Source: Solea solea
Lineage: Eukaryota > Chordata > Actinopteri > Pleuronectiformes > Soleidae
Direction: 5' to 3'
NCBI RefSeq assembly: GCF_958295425.1
Contig: NC_081146.1
Location: 24,672,395 to 24,736,394 of the forward strand
DNA: 64,000 bases
Shown here: piece after piece, positions 12,203-35,577 of the stretch
Layout of the letters: each line of letters begins with the position of its first letter
Position numbering within the stretch: the stretch's first letter is position 1
Made by a program: the position numbers and the translations under genes
The notes under the pieces: generated by a model
What the model saw: the letters and a program-made list of their open reading frames with translations, nothing else
The model's database searches: none
What the model was told of the DNA's origin: nothing

Positions 12203-12370
12203 AAATTACATTACATTACATTACATTACATGTCATTTAGCAGACGCTTTTATCCAAAGCAACTTACAAGGGAATTGAGTACAACCTGCCAGGGGTGGAG
12301 CTGAACTTGCGACCATGATGTCTTTTGCACACAGGGTACCGATCTTAACCACTGAGCTTACCCACCCCTG
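12203..12370. repeat. dispersed element with (ATTAC)n head
   Basis: Five ATTAC-type units are followed by TGTCATTTAGCAGACGCTTT and TATCCAAAGCAACTTACAAG, a phrase I know as recurrent in teleost genomes. It ends near ACCACTGAGCTTACCCACCC. Short, non-coding, class uncertain. Confidence 0.55.
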
Positions 12371-12570
12371 TAAATATGCAATAGTATCTCGACTGCAGTA
12401 GTATCTCGACTACCGATCGCATTCCAATCGAGAGTTTGTGTTTCCGTGCAGAACAACGAGCGAGTATTGTTAAGCGAGAGAGAGCAACTGACTCTGTGAT
12501 GCCTGGGAAAATGAAAATTCCAACATCTCTGTCTCACGAAAGAAGATTTTGACCAAGATCCCAAAAAGGA

Positions 12571-12640
12571 CAATCACTTGTCCAGATGCAGAGCGTGCTG
12601 CAAATCAATAAAAGTCTCTCTTACAAGTTGCTGTCCCATT
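12571..12640. repeat. dispersed repeat sharing a block with 30.88 kb
   Basis: CACTTGTCCAGATGCAGAGC followed by GTGCTGCAAATC is repeated at 30881-30910, each followed by related AAAAGT... and CAAGTTGC words. Both copies sit near GTCCTTGAAA-type sequence. This indicates another interspersed family of unknown type. Confidence 0.5.
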
Positions 12641-13734
12641 TTATGCTGGGTCAGCACATTGGCCTTGATTTGGGTCCTGGAAAGTCCTTGGAAATTTATG
12701 TCAACCGAGGTGTGCAACCCTGGTTAAACACAGTTACCAACATTTGCTTCCAGATTGGTTCTTATCTGCTAAAAATCGACCGTCAGCTGTGAACGAATAG
12801 TTTCTTTTCCGTGGCTCTAAGAACAGAAATCCTGATTCTCACTTGTTCGTAGTAATTTCTGAGACTAAGCAAACTATTTCAAAAGAGAGAATCAACTTCC
12901 TGCTTACCAGTGTAAATGCCTAAATGGTCTCATTTTTATCAGTATGGATGCAGATTACTTTCAGATAAAAACTTTCATTATACTTTTATTATACGTCTCT
13001 TAAGATGACTTAACTTCTCCACTCACCTTGGATGAAGGTGAAGTTGTACCTGAAATCCTTATTTCTTCTCAAATAAAATCCTTAGCCAGAGTATATTTAT
13101 TGTTTGTGAAAATACTGACACAGTATTTATATATGTAGGACACAGTACTGAGTCACTGTTCTCTATTTCCCCCCAATGCACTGACAATCAGGGTTAAACT
13201 ATATAAGGATTTTGTCATGATATACTGTACATGCAAATCGTCCGAAGGACTATATTATATTCCATGCGCTGAGCTCTTTTTCTATTTGCCTACCATTATC
13301 ATACTCTTTTGTCATCGTCCGCTTCCATAATATCGCCAGGTTGGCCATCTGTGACTTTGCACTTTCTTTGACCCACTGACGAGAAGAGTTGAGGAACATT
13401 TGTTGGAGAACCGGCTTTATGTACTTGATGATCGTTGTGCACTATTTTTGCTTCATGCACTGTAGATGTAGATAAACATAGAAACAAATTTCATGTTGCA
13501 ATATTTTGTTTCTTTTAAATTGGTGTTTCTAAATATTTTTGCTGTATATATTTATCATTTGTCCAATGTTTTGTCCCCACCGTCCCTTTCCTTGTGTTGA
13601 TCACTCTGTTGTTATTTGAATGAATAAAATATTTCCTACAGTATTCGCCTCCTAAGTATTAACGTCTACAGTCTACCACCTTATTGAGTGGTTAGATTTT
13701 GGTAAATTGGTCATTTTGAGATTTGGTAAATTGG

Positions 13735-13925
13735 CCACTCTAAATTGACCATAGGTGTGAATGTGAGAGTGAATGGTAGTTTGTCTCTATGTGTGTGGCC
13801 CTGCGATGGACTGGCGAACTGTCCAGGGTGTAACCCCGCCCTATGTCAGATGAGATTGGCACAGCACCCCCCACGATCCTCCAGTGGAGGATAAAGCAGT
13901 AGATGATGGATGGATGCATGGTCAT
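13735..13925. mobile_element. SINE/LINE-tail element ending in GATGGATGGATG
   Basis: The block contains GATGGACTGGCGAACTGTCC, AGGGTGTAACCCCGCC and CAGTGGAGGATAAAGCAGTA, then a (GATG)n tail. This is a well-known fish retroposon tail. A second copy lies at 50743-50860 and related text occurs at 27425-27460 and 41030-41070. Confidence 0.6.
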
Positions 13926-14099
13926 TTTGAGAATCAGAAATACTGTAGTAGTCATGATGTAATTGTAGACATATGAATTCAAATTGTAGATACTCTCATA
14001 TAATTCAAAAAAACGATTCTGACTTACATTATGGCTATTCAAAAGGTAACAAAATTGTAATAATTATAATTAAATTAAAATGTCAAAATGATGGTGTCG

Positions 14100-14850
14100 A
14101 CATCTGCTGTTTTTATTTAGGCATTACATGTTAAAACTATCTATATTTGAAGATAATTTCGAGCCAAACTCTTCATTTTTGTGTTGCTAGTTGAACGTAG
14201 TGCGACGCCTTTTAACAATGAATCGCCAAGTTTGACCGTCCCGAAATTACCATTAATTACAGATATCTGCCATGTTATTTTGACTCTTTAAAATTCAAGT
14301 TTGGGATATCTTTAAATCTGCCAATTTGAAGATATCTATATTGTCCTTTTTAGAAATCTTTGAAAGTTTCAGATAGTCAGAATTGAAGTTGTAGATATCT
14401 CGAACTTTGAATTGTGACTAGTCATAATGACAGTGTAGATTTCTGAAACAGGGAATTAAGAGATTCGGAATTGTGGATATCCACAACTGAATTGTCCATA
14501 TCTATGACAAAGCCCAATTACCCCATACAAATGAATGGCAAAAGTGACGTAATTTTGACTTGTAAAAACGGAATTAGGGAACTGTAGTTTTGATTACAAT
14601 TCATACTAGTCACAATGAAATCACTACTAGTCAAATTGACTAGTCAAAAATGTCTGTGATGGTAATTCCAGATCATCAAACTTAACCTTAATGTTAAAAA
14701 GGCTTGCCATGCAAGCCCCCATGCACATGAATAGCAAAGGTAGTTTGACTCGTACTAGTAAAAACTGAATTACGGGTATCTATAACTGTAGTTTTGACTA
14801 GTGTTAGAAGTTATCGTATCGTAGACGTAGCAGATATCGGTAGTAAATAT
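14100..14850. repeat. degenerate GATATC/ACTAGT-rich repeat region
   Basis: Short words such as TAGATATCT, AGATATCTG, GACTAGTCA and ACTAGTCAAA recur here in both orientations, mixed with AATTGTAGA and CCATACAAATGAATGG. It looks like nested, decayed palindromic elements lying just upstream of the brd2 promoter. No gene seen. Confidence 0.4.
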
Positions 14851-14980
14851 CCTGTATCGCGACGTTAAAACGGCTTGCTGCTGCCAGCTGCCATTGTATT
14901 CACAAAACATGACGGAGAACAATATGTACCGACAGGGGATTGAGGAGGCGGGTACTCGGTTCGACAGACGTTTCCAAGAG

Positions 14981-15052
14981 CCAATCGGAGAGCAGACTTG
15001 TCCCAAACGTCACCGGAAATACGGGGCATTGCCACGTGGTGGGTTTATATAG
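14981..15052 (+). promoter_or_regulatory. brd2 promoter: CCAAT box, CACGTG E-box, TATA box
   Basis: CCAAT lies at 14981-14985, CACGTG at 15033-15038 and TTTATATAG at 15044-15052. A GC-rich first exon follows, with the brd2 ATG at 15178. Spacing from TATA to ATG (about 125 bp) leaves room for a short 5' UTR. Assignment rests on motifs and position. Confidence 0.55.
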
Positions 15053-15177
15053 CGTTAAGCGGAAGCATAGCGTCGCCATTTCGGTGCGGAGGAGCTCATC
15101 CGCGTCTCGCTGGGAGTACAACAACAACAACATCGCTGGTGAAATTGGACCGAGACTAAAACTCCGCCTTCAACCCG

Positions 15178-25807
<10,630 letters not shown>

Positions 25808-26982
25808 AATCCTCAGTGCCAGCGAAGAGTGAAAACGTTATTAACTCAGGGACTTGGGCTGGCCCAGGACACAACACACCCTGAAACTGTCGTGGGCTGA
25901 ATCATCAGACACCACAGTAAAAAAAAAAAAAGGGGGGGGAAAAAAAAGACAAAAAGAAGAGTAAAAGAAAATGAAAACAACACTGAAATGTTTTGAATGT
26001 GGGACTGAGGGATGTGAAACAAAGTCTCTGTGGATCGATATAGAACCCAAACACTAAATGCCTTGTTTCCACCCTCTTCCGCGACTTTGTAAATACTTGT
26101 ACAAATTTATGTTTCTTTTATAAAGAAGAATTTTATGGTGATCCCCAAAGAGGGAAGTGGAGTAATATAAAAAAATGTGGATGTGGAAAGACGGGCCGTA
26201 CTCCAGATCCGCTTTGGCTGGCTCTTTACACTGCGAGTTAGAAGAGTCTTTATTTATTTGCTTTTCTTCACCCACATTTCCTCCGATGTTACTGGGACTT
26301 GAAAACCAGCAACCCTTTTGGTCAGAAAGTCTTTGTTTTGATCTTAAAAACAAAGAAACAAAAGCATAAACCCGGCCTTCTGTTGCTCTTAACTTTTAGA
26401 CCGACTCTGATAGACTCAGCCTTAATTATCCAGATTGTCAGTAACTGTTAGGAATGTTTTAGGAAAAATGTACGGGATTGAAGGTAAAAGAGCTCAAGAA
26501 ATTCAACCCATGTTCAGGTTAAACGTTAAAAGTTGGTTGCAACTTTTTTAGTTTCTGGATAATGTTCCGTTTACATATATTCTCCTCAGTTTTGAGCCTC
26601 GTGCTTCAGCCCGTTTAACAACATGTCATCGTTTGAGTTTTGAAAACACGTAGGATTTAATAATACAGTATATAATTACCTTTTAAAACATACTGTAACA
26701 GAATTTGCACTTAAGTTACTTAAATCTCTTTTGTATAGATTTCTATGGCGTCAACGTTCGTCCGCAACCTTGTCGCCGGCCGTTTTAACACTGACTGGTC
26801 TGACTGGAAGTACTGCGTCCGCAGTATTTGTTAGTTTCTTTTCAGGCGGCTGAATGTCGATCGGATTAAACTGCAGGTTGTTTCTTGACTCCGCACACGA
26901 ATCTCCTCGAGCAGTGGAAGCAGCACTGCAGCGTGTCTTTGTCGATGAATCTGTAGCACTTGAGAAAAACGTATTTAATAAA
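25808..26982 (+). other. likely brd2 3' UTR with AATAAA at 26977
   Basis: No further coding exon follows the brd2 stop. The first clear tandem polyadenylation signal, ATTTAATAAAATAAAT, contains AATAAA at 26977-26982, implying a 3' UTR of about 1.2 kb, the scale seen for BRD2 genes. The cleavage site itself cannot be seen. Confidence 0.5.
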
Positions 26983-28348
26983 ATAAATTAAAGTCCATTG
27001 GCTGCTCCGGAAAAACCAGTAAACGCTGCAGGGGTTTCCCCCTCCAGAGTCCTCTAGAGTTCACACATAGTTACAGCTCTCGTTGAATGTCCAGTGGAAG
27101 AAGATATGCTTGTATATACTTCAACTGTATTTGCTGTATGTTGCTCAAACTATTGTATTTCTGCTGTTCAGTCACTTCCCTTTTCAGTTGTTTTTTTTAA
27201 CGTGCCGTCATTCTCTCATTCCAGTTGAACTGTTTTAGTTGTTTCCTGATGAGCGTTCACATCAGCATCGCTGCTTCTCAGACGTGATTTAAAAAAAAAG
27301 AAAAAAAATCGAAACAAAACCAACAACCTTTTATTTCACATAACTATGTTTATTAAAATATTCACTTCTGTACTTTGACTTTGTGGCTATCACGAGTTTT
27401 CTGTCCTAGAACTTGAACATAGGTGCCTTTCACCCAATGCCAGCTGGGATTGGCTCCAGCAGCGACCATTATAGAGCAGTGTTGTCTGTACTTGTACTGT
27501 CACGTCCACCTAACTATTTTACTTTCAGCACCCAGGTTGTCTCCCAACCCGCATATAGTAAATGCAGATTTCTGATATGAGTCCCAAGCAGGTTGCCAGG
27601 TATATGTTGTGCAGTGTAAATACAGCCTAAAACAAACATGTAAGGTGTCTAAATGTGCCTTTTCACATTGATAAAACATATTCCCGGGGTCTGAGGGAAG
27701 GACCGTGTTTGTGAATGTTCAATTACATAAAGATCTGTTGATGCCAGAGGGCCTAGCACATGTTTTTTTTAACTGTAACTGTTCACCTTTCCTTTTAAAT
27801 TTGGCACCTTTTTTGTTTATTCAACAAAATGTCAGACATCCTCTCTGCTGAATTGTCTATGTAACATTTATTATTATTTATTAGGGCCGGAGCCACGAAT
27901 GGCAGGGGCCAAAACAGCTCCTGGCACGAATTTGTGGGAGGGGACCTATTGTTATCCTTCAGATTATTGTTCTATCTGTCGTTTTTAAGCGGGTTAATGT
28001 GCATTAAAAACTCGACAAAATGCGATGTGCAGGCACCGTAAATGAGTGAGACGCATCAGAGGCAAAAAGGTGTCAAAAGGTTTTGCAGATTCAAAAGTGA
28101 GCTCAGGGAACTCAGCTGCACTCCCCGAGTTGCGTGGGGATGCGAGGGCCCCATCATGACAGCGTGCAGTCATAGTAAGTATTAATATTGTAAGTTTTTA
28201 TCTGTATTTGGACCAAAAAAAATGGATTTTAAGTTTAATTTTTGTATTGTACTACTGACGTATGGATATTTCTTGTGTTTTTGTTCTCACTTTGATGCAA
28301 ATATAAATATGTGAATGAGTGACACCCTTGTGTGACTGCTGCTTTGCT
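26983..28348. other. brd2 - class II alpha intergenic stretch
   Basis: No gene recognised. It contains a short retroposon-tail scrap near 27425-27460 (CCAGCTGGGATTGGCTCCAG) and AT-rich unique-looking sequence. Confidence 0.4.
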
Positions 28349-28365
28349 CCAGTAGGTGGCAGCAG
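28349..28365 (+). promoter_or_regulatory. CTCF-type motif upstream of class II alpha
   Basis: CCAGTAGGTGGCAGCAG fits the CTCF core CCASNAGRKGGCRS. It lies about 160 bp before the class II alpha ATG. An inverted CCAAT (ATTGG, a possible Y box) follows near 28419, but no convincing S-X-Y array in canonical order was found. AGGTGGCAG words also occur in dispersed repeats, so occupancy is a prediction. Confidence 0.45.
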
Positions 28366-28524
28366 TCAGTCATGTTTAAATCACCCTGTTCTCAATGTGG
28401 ACACTTGCTGTGCCTCCATTGGCTTGTTGTTGTCATTTCCCCTCAGACCATAAGAGCAGCAATGACGTGTGGGAGGGACAAACTGCACCTGCACTGCTTT
28501 TTATTGCACTACCTGAAATTCAAC

Positions 28525-28589
28525 ATGTCGAAGAATCTGTTCCTGCTGCTGCTGCTGCTTATTTATATTCCTACATGCTGTCGAGGTAT

Positions 28590-28630
<41 letters not shown>

Positions 28631-31600
28631 ATTGCCAGGAAGGCATTTAAGAGTTTTGCCTTCACATTAACATGAAACCAGACTGTGTCGCTATAGTGAG
28701 GATTTTTAATGTAGTCGAGACTCCTCGTACTTTAAAACACTCTGATGGATTTACAAATCTCAATCATCTTTTAACTGTTTTTACATTTTATTTGAGCTGC
28801 CTGTATATTATGGAGCCAGAAACACAACAGTGGCAGTTTGTTTGCTACTTATGTGTTCAAAAATGTTTATTTGCCCTTTCTGCACAGACAGTCTGGGGAT
28901 TCTTGTGCAGGGCTCACAGTCAATGAATTAAAAGGCTGAAAGGGAGATAAACATCAACAAAAATAGACTTGAAATATATAAGAAATATAATGTATACGAT
29001 ATAAAAAAAAAGAGCTCAAAAATGAACTAAACCTGTAAGCACAATATATACAAAACTCAAAAACTGAACAACGTCCCAGCCCATTTTTAGTTCTGAAACA
29101 ACACTCAGGACTATAAGATCAAGTATTTCAATGCATATTGACATTTATCTCATAAACCTGTGGAAAAGAATGATTTTAAACTTTAAAATCAGGCCTATCT
29201 GCATATCTACGGTACAAACGATGCGTGCTATAAATTATCCATGAATCATAAAACATCCACATGATAGTTGCAAATTTGCAAAAATAGTAATAAATATTGT
29301 ATTATTTAAATCTTAATAATAAAACAGGACATTAAAAAAAAAACCGATTTAGTTTTTAATAACCCTTCCACAGCCTACCTGCAGTACCTCAAGAGACCAC
29401 AAGGGCACCACATGGTGCACACTTTAGGAATCGCTGCTTTGCACCTTTTTAAAATAGCCACAAAAAGAAGTGGCAATAGACGAGTAAATCACAGATGCCA
29501 AGAAAACAGCGCCACCAGTTGACAAGAAAAATAAGATAAATCATGAGAATGTAGAATGGCTCCCCCTTGTGGCAATAAATCACTAGGACGGCACATTCCA
29601 AATCAGGTTCTTTCCCGATAACGGAACGTCACGTTAACGTCTTACGTGCGGTTTATCGGAGCATCATTGCGAGCTCACGCAGTTCGTCTCCCCCCGCAGG
29701 CAAACACTTGCTTCGCTTCCTGGTCTTCTGTCAGAGGGACGAGCCGGACGACGGTCAGTGGGATATCGAGTACGACGGCGATCAGCTCCTCCACGTGGAT
29801 CCCCCTAACTTCACTGTAATCCCGCGCCTCCCAGAGTTTTCCGAGCAGTGGACCCCTGATCCTCACCTGCGAAGTGATGCGTACTTGGACCTGGGCACCT
29901 GCAAGTACAATCTTGGCATTATCGCGAAGCGGGAAGATCACCCTCCAGAGGTCATAGGTGAGTTGAACTCTTGGTGTTTCTCTTTTCTTGGACTTTTGAA
30001 GCTAAGGTGTTTTTTTGTTTTTTTGATACTCTTCTGCAGTGGCATGAGTTTTTTTTACAGCGCTTTATAACTGTGGATTTATAATAATTCCAAGAAAAAC
30101 AAAAGTAACGAGCTGGAGATGAGTGAAAGAGAGTCTGGTTTTAGAACTACAGCAGAGTAGATTAAATCTCATCTGTGATACCTTCATTAAAATATCATCT
30201 AAATAGACTTTTCACAGGAGGCAGATTATTATTCCCACTAAGATCATTTGCTCTCTCATCACCCTCCTCTTCCTCACATAGACTTACTTTTATTGTGTTT
30301 TTATGATTTTTAATTTATTTTAAGCTGTTTACTTATTATGTCTTTTCTTTATTCTGTACAGCACTTTGGTCCACTGTGGTTTGTTTAAAGTGCTTAACAA
30401 GGAAAGTTGGATTGGATATTTCTCTTTGTTTAATGTGTTTGTTGATTTTATTTAACACGTTTAAACTGTGCTGCTGCAAACGTCTTACGATCTCTCGACT
30501 GGAGCGCGGTCAACTTCGGAGGTGACGTCAATCGGAAAATCCGGACGTTTGACTTTAAACGGAACGCAGTTGGAGTATGAGAGAAAACACAAAAAGCGGC
30601 TTGTGTGTGAATTCTACTGCTCGAGAAAACCTGGTCGTTGAGCAGTTTTACGGAATAAAGACTTTGTGCTGTGCGGTTCCCACAGGTCCTTGAAAACCTT
30701 GAAAGTAAAAGATTCCAGGCCCTTTTAAAGTCTTTGAAATTCGCCCTAAATAGACATGCGGTCATTGAAAGTGCTTGAGTTTTTGTGCAAGAAAGAAGTG
30801 AAGTTGATATTTAGTTAAATGTCTCCCTTTGTTTGTTACGACACCACCTGCTGTTTCACGCCCTGCATTGCTTGTCAATCACTTGTCCAGATGCAGAGCG
30901 TGCTGCAAATAAAAGTGAATGAAGTCCTGGACGAAGACGTTCTTTCAAGTTGCCCTCCCATCTTAAGCTTTTACCTTTGACCTTTGACCTTTGATCCTTG
31001 TGTTGTATACAAGCGCTCCCACTGTCAGGTCACTGATACAAATAGTGTTACATTGTTTCTGTTCATGAAGAAAACAGCTTAAACAGTTAAGCACTGCAGC
31101 TTTAAAACTATGATCTGTTTTTATTTATATTTTTATATATTATATATTTCTTAATCTTATTTGTACAGTTTAGCACGACGGTTCCCAACCTGTGGGGTCG
31201 GCCCTCTTCCAAGGCTAACACAGTAAATCTGAAGAGGAATCAAATCAGATTTCTGAGAACATTGGACTTCTGCAGCACACAAGCGGTGATGATTTTAAAT
31301 GAAACCATATGAACCTGTTCAGAGTGGAAACCACATTACGGTGGAACTGCCAACAACTGAAGACGTCTGAAAAGTGACAGCAGTCCCGCCTTGGCCGCGA
31401 GCCACAAACATTGGGAAACAATGTTTTATTATTTTACACCACAAATTATTGCTTTTTTAAGAGACCGGAGGGGCAGAGGAAGGCAAACCTAATATGGAAA
31501 TACCAAGCTTGTACTTCATCACCTCCTAACATTGCATTTACACTCACCGGCCGCTTTATTAGGTACAGAGGAAAGCAAACTCGTGTCAGGAGAGTCATGG

Positions 31601-34600
31601 TGCCAGTTCCAGCTGACACAGGGCAAAAGGCGTTTCAGAAATACTCAGACCAACGTTCAAAGTGACTTAAATCACCTGTCTTCCTCATTCTGATGCTCAG
31701 TCTGAACTTTGGCTGCTCGACTAGTCGCCGCCATGAGACTGACTGATCGGATATTTGCGTTTTAAAAAAGTGCTTATTGTATTCTTGAACATGGTTCCAG
31801 GAAGAAGATCACCGTCTGTGTCGGGTGATTCAAGTACTTTTAACGGGTGATTCAAGTAAATTATAACTCAAACTGGTGACAAAACAGTTACTGATAATAC
31901 TGATAATTATTGTCATGTAATTAAAGATGAAGAGGAATGAATGAAAGCTGAAGAAATGAGTCAATTCTGGTGCTAAACAGCAATTACAAACTCAGTTTTC
32001 AAACCGATAAACTTAGCCGGACCAGACGCAGACAAAAAGTGCATTCAAAAATAATAAAACAACAGAATCTGAGGAACCGGCAATGGAAAAAATGAATGTA
32101 GGAATGTTTGAGGGACAGTGAAAAGTGTTTTTCTATGTTTTTTGGTATTCCGGTGGGACCATAGGCCACCGTTTGAATAAGCTGGATATACTGTACGTTA
32201 TATCTTTAAGGTTTTTTTTTGCACAATGCATAAACATGATATCAGTGCACAGTATGTTGCTTTTGAAGAAAATTACATTGTGATAATTATTGTCTTAAGT
32301 CTTAAGAACATTCATTTCATCATCTTTCCTCAGCTGAAACTAATGGCCCTTTTCCACTATGGTCCCAGCTCGCCTCGGCACGGTTTAGGTTGGTTTTCCA
32401 CGACAAAAATAGTACCTACTGAACATGGGCGGAGTCAACATTGCCGTGACTTTATTTTTCATGTGACACGAGTGACTTGTAAAGCAGTTGTTTTCAGTGT
32501 AACTGAATCGTTAGAATCAGTTCATTCAAACTATGTGTTCAGTACTTCAGTACTACCAGACTCCTCTGTTAAATATTGAGATTTTTGACATTTCCCTGGT
32601 CATTTTTGGACATTAACTGATCTACAGTTCGGTATTGTTCGGCTTGATTTTTTTGTAGGACGTCTCTTCCTGTGACCACTGACGACGTCATGCATAGTAC
32701 CTACTCAGCGCGCTTGGAACCTCACCAGAGCAGGTACTAAAAAAAAAGGACCTGGTACCAGGTACTATGCTAATGGAAACACAATGTAACCGTGCCGTGC
32801 CGAGGCGAGCCGGTGGAAACACCAGCCTACACCCCTCCCTTTTAAAACATAAAGAAACTACCTCAGTGTAACGGGTGAGATGAAGCAGTGTTATTAAACA
32901 CAAGTTAATGAGAAGAATGTTGGTGTGTGTGTGTGAGTGTGTGCGTGTGTGTGTGTTCTGAAGAGAAAAAATAGATACAAAGACCTTCCTGTGAGCAGTG
33001 ATTAACCTCCCTGGGTGTGTAATCATGCTTGTACTGTCAATGGTTCAGGTGTGTCTTTCATGTTTATTGTGCGGTGCTAAGGCGTTTACATTAATTAGCA
33101 GGCGCGACATGATACTGGGTGAATGTGCGTCTCTGAAACACTTCTCTCTGTTCATGAAACACTACAGATATACTGTATAAATGACTTCAACTCTACTCTA
33201 CTCCTTCATCCACAGACAGTCCGACCTCCATGATCTATACGAAGCAGCACATTGAGCTCGGGGTTCCCAACGTGCTCATCTGCTTCGTCGACAACTTCCA
33301 CCCGCCTGAAGTCGAAATCACGTGGACCAGGAATGGAGAGCATGTGGATGAGGGCGTGGTCAGAAGGCGTCAATACTACTCCAACAGCGACTTCGGCTTC
33401 CGTACCTCCGCTTACCTGAACTTCACTCCAGAGTCGTCTGACATCTACTCCTGCAGCGTGGACCACATCAGCCTGCAGGAGCCTCTCACCAAGTTCTGGG
33501 GTACGTCATTCATAATTGTTTTGAGCAGTGTATGTGGCGCACTTTGTCCAACCAAGTCGTGGCGTCACCCAGCAAGCAGTGTTGTTTTTGGCAGCCATTC
33601 TAGATTTTGTCTTAGTTTTAGTCTTTTGGACTAAAACGCTTATTAGTTTTAGTCACATTTTAGTCATTTCTATATGTGATAGTTTTAGTCACGTTTTAGT
33701 CATTTCTATATGTGATAGTTTTAGACACATTTTAGTCATTTCTATATGTGATAGTTCTAGTCACATTTTAGTCATTTCTATATGTGATAGTTTTAGTCAC
33801 ATTTTAGTCATTTCTATATGTGATAGTTTTAGTCACGTTTTAGTCATTTATATATGTGATAGATTTGGTCACATTTTAGTCATTTCTATATGTGATAGTT
33901 TTAGTCACGTTTTAGTCATTTCTATATGTGATAGTTTTAGACACATTTTAGTCATTTCTATATGTGATAGTTCTAGTCACATTTTAGTCATTTCTATATG
34001 TGATAGTTTTAGTCATTTCTATATGTGATAGTTTTAGTCACATTTTAGTAATTTCTATATGTGATAGTTTTAGTCACGTTTTAGTCATTTCTATATGTGA
34101 TAGATTTGGTCACATTTTAGTCATTTCTATATGTGATAGTTTTAGTCACATTTTAGTCATTTCTATATGTGATAGTTTTAGTCACATTTTAGTCATTTCT
34201 ATATGTGATAGTTTTAGTCATGTTTTAGTCATTTCTATATGTGATAGTTTTAGTCATGTTTTAGTCATTTCTATATGTGATAGTTTTAGTCATGTTTTAG
34301 TCATTTCTATATGTGATAGTTTTAGTCACATTTTAGTCATTTCTATATGTGATAGTTTTAGACACGTTTTAGTCATTTCTATATGTGATAGTTTTAGTCA
34401 CATTTTAGTCATTTCTATATGTGTTAGTTTTAGTCACGTTTTAGTAATTTCTATATCTGATAGTTTTAGTCACGTTTTAGTCATTTCTTTATGTGATAGT
34501 TTTAGTCACGTTTTAGTCATTTCTCTATGTGATAGTTTTAGTCATGTTTTAGTCACGTTTTAGTCATTTCTATATGTGATAGTTTTAGTCCAATTTTAGT

Positions 34601-35577
34601 CATTTCTATATGTGATAGTTTTAGTCACGTTTTAGTAATTTCTCTATGTGATAGTTTTAGTCCAATATTAGTCATTTCTATGTGATAGTTTTAGTCCAGT
34701 TTTAGTTCTTTTCCCGCCTGGACCACTCGCCGCTTCCCGGGGTCGCGGACATGTGCACTCGCTGCGGCTTCTCCCGCCTGCCTGCCCCCGGCACGACCTA
34801 TTGATCGGAGCAGACTGTCCTCAGTGCACCTTGAGGTTCGCAATTTGACCATGTAGAAGTAGAACCTGATCAATGAATTAGAAGAAGACTGAAGGTGTTG
34901 AACTTTAAATATGGACTGTTTCTTTTGTCAGGTCATTTAAAGGTATATAGTTCCGTGTTTTTTTTTATGGCAATGAACTGTAGCCGCGAACGTAAAACCA
35001 CACTCAGGAAGCAGCATTTTTAAGGCCTGTACATACAAATTTGTTCTCTCTCCCACGGCTGCGAGAAACGAGCAAGGATTTTCCCAGGAGTTCTGCACTT
35101 GGGTTTCTCGTGAAGTACGAAATGTCCTGGCCAGAACTTACTTTGTTCTTGTTATTGTCACCTCGAGAAAAAGAACAAATTGTTCTTGCAGAGTGTGTAG
35201 CAATCAGAACAGTATCTCTTGCAGCATGTCTTCCAGTGAGGACCATTTGGTTAAGTGACCATATGAAGGAGGTAAATATGAGCTACTGTCCCTGCCTCCA
35301 AAGTCTTCAAAATTGATCCAGCATTTGTGCAGCTGGATTTCATAGAGTTTTATGAAAACAAAATGTTGATCTCAGGCAGCTTCACCATGTGCATAAGAAA
35401 AAAAAAAACCTCTCTCATACCTTTTGTGTGTGTGTATTTTCTGCAGAGGTTGAAGTACATCCAAACACCCAGAACAGAGAGACGGCGTTGTGCGTCTGTG
35501 GTGTGATCCTGGGCCTGATGGGAATTGTCATTGGACTCTGGTTCATCAAGAAAGCCAACAAGTCCTGTCAGGGGTAA
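28525..35577 (+). CDS. MHC class II alpha chain, 4 coding exons, divergent
   Basis: Type I membrane protein that pairs with a class II beta chain to form the peptide groove. Exons: 28525-28585, 29700-29957, 33216-33500, 35447-35577. They total 735 nt (244 aa), all phase 1 junctions as is standard for class II. Order: signal peptide 1-20 (Leu-rich); alpha-1 about 21-106 with a Cys31-Cys88 pair and sequon NFT at 57; alpha-2 immunoglobulin domain 107-201 with Cys129-Cys186, Trp143 and YSCSVDH; connecting peptide; transmembrane segment (CVCGVILGLMGIVIGLWF); short basic tail KKANKSCQG. By hand alignment the groove residue N62 is kept (N91) but N69 is Asp (D100). The alpha-1 stretches FCQ, YDGDQL and PRLPEF look DM-alpha-like. 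A teleost DE or DB lineage is the alternative. AATAAA lies at 35985. Confidence 0.9.
28594..28628. repeat. (CA)n microsatellite in class II alpha intron 1
   Basis: An uninterrupted CA tract of about 35 bp starts nine bases after the exon 1 donor. Confidence 0.95.
30255..30418 (+). mobile_element. LINE 3'-end fragment in class II alpha intron 2
   Basis: TGTACAGCACTTTGGTCCAC, TTTAAAGTGCTTAACAAGG and the ending TTGGATTGGAT match the 3' terminal style of fish L2-type LINEs. No coding part remains. Confidence 0.45.
30670..30970. repeat. dispersed repeat partner of the 12.57-kb copy
   Basis: GGTCCTTGAAAACCTTGAAA precedes a block starting CACTTGTCCAGATGCAGAGC at 30881 that is shared with 12571-12603. 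Related GGGTCCTTGAAATC text also appears at about 5482. Non-coding. Confidence 0.45.
31540..31670. repeat. dispersed element with CACCGGCCGCTTTATTAGGTAC
   Basis: The phrase CACTCACCGGCCGCTTTATT, then AGGTACAGAGG, followed by CAGGGCAAAAGGCG and AAATACTCAGACCA, is a recurrent fish interspersed repeat. It lies in class II alpha intron 2. Confidence 0.45.
32345..32827. mobile_element. MITE with ~35-bp GC-rich inverted termini (class II alpha intron 2)
   Basis: The left end reads TTTTCCACTATGGTCCCAGC, then TCGCCTCGGCACGG. The right end (32790-32827) carries CCGTGCCGAGGCGAGCCGG and TGGAAACACCAGCC, the inverse complement with mismatches. About 483 bp with no coding frame. The termini are GC-rich in an AT-rich intron. 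Superfamily not assigned. Confidence 0.7.
33625..34705. repeat. 36-bp minisatellite, about 30 units, in class II alpha intron 3
   Basis: The unit is TTTTAGTCACATTTTAGTCA followed by TTTCTATATGTGATAG, 36 bp, repeated head to tail for more than 1 kb. CACATT/CACGTT/CATGTT variants and a few shortened units occur. Because 36 is divisible by three, long frames (Ile-Leu-Val-Ile-Ser-Ile-Cys-Asp repeats) stay open, but they have no start context or splice logic and are not genes. It begins about 125 bp after the alpha-2 exon donor. Confidence 0.95.

Noticed and set aside
33528..34563. Two long open frames with Ile-Leu-Val-Ile-Ser-Ile-Cys-Asp repeats
   Set aside because: They are translations of a 36-bp intronic minisatellite; the unit length is a multiple of three, so stops are avoided by chance.
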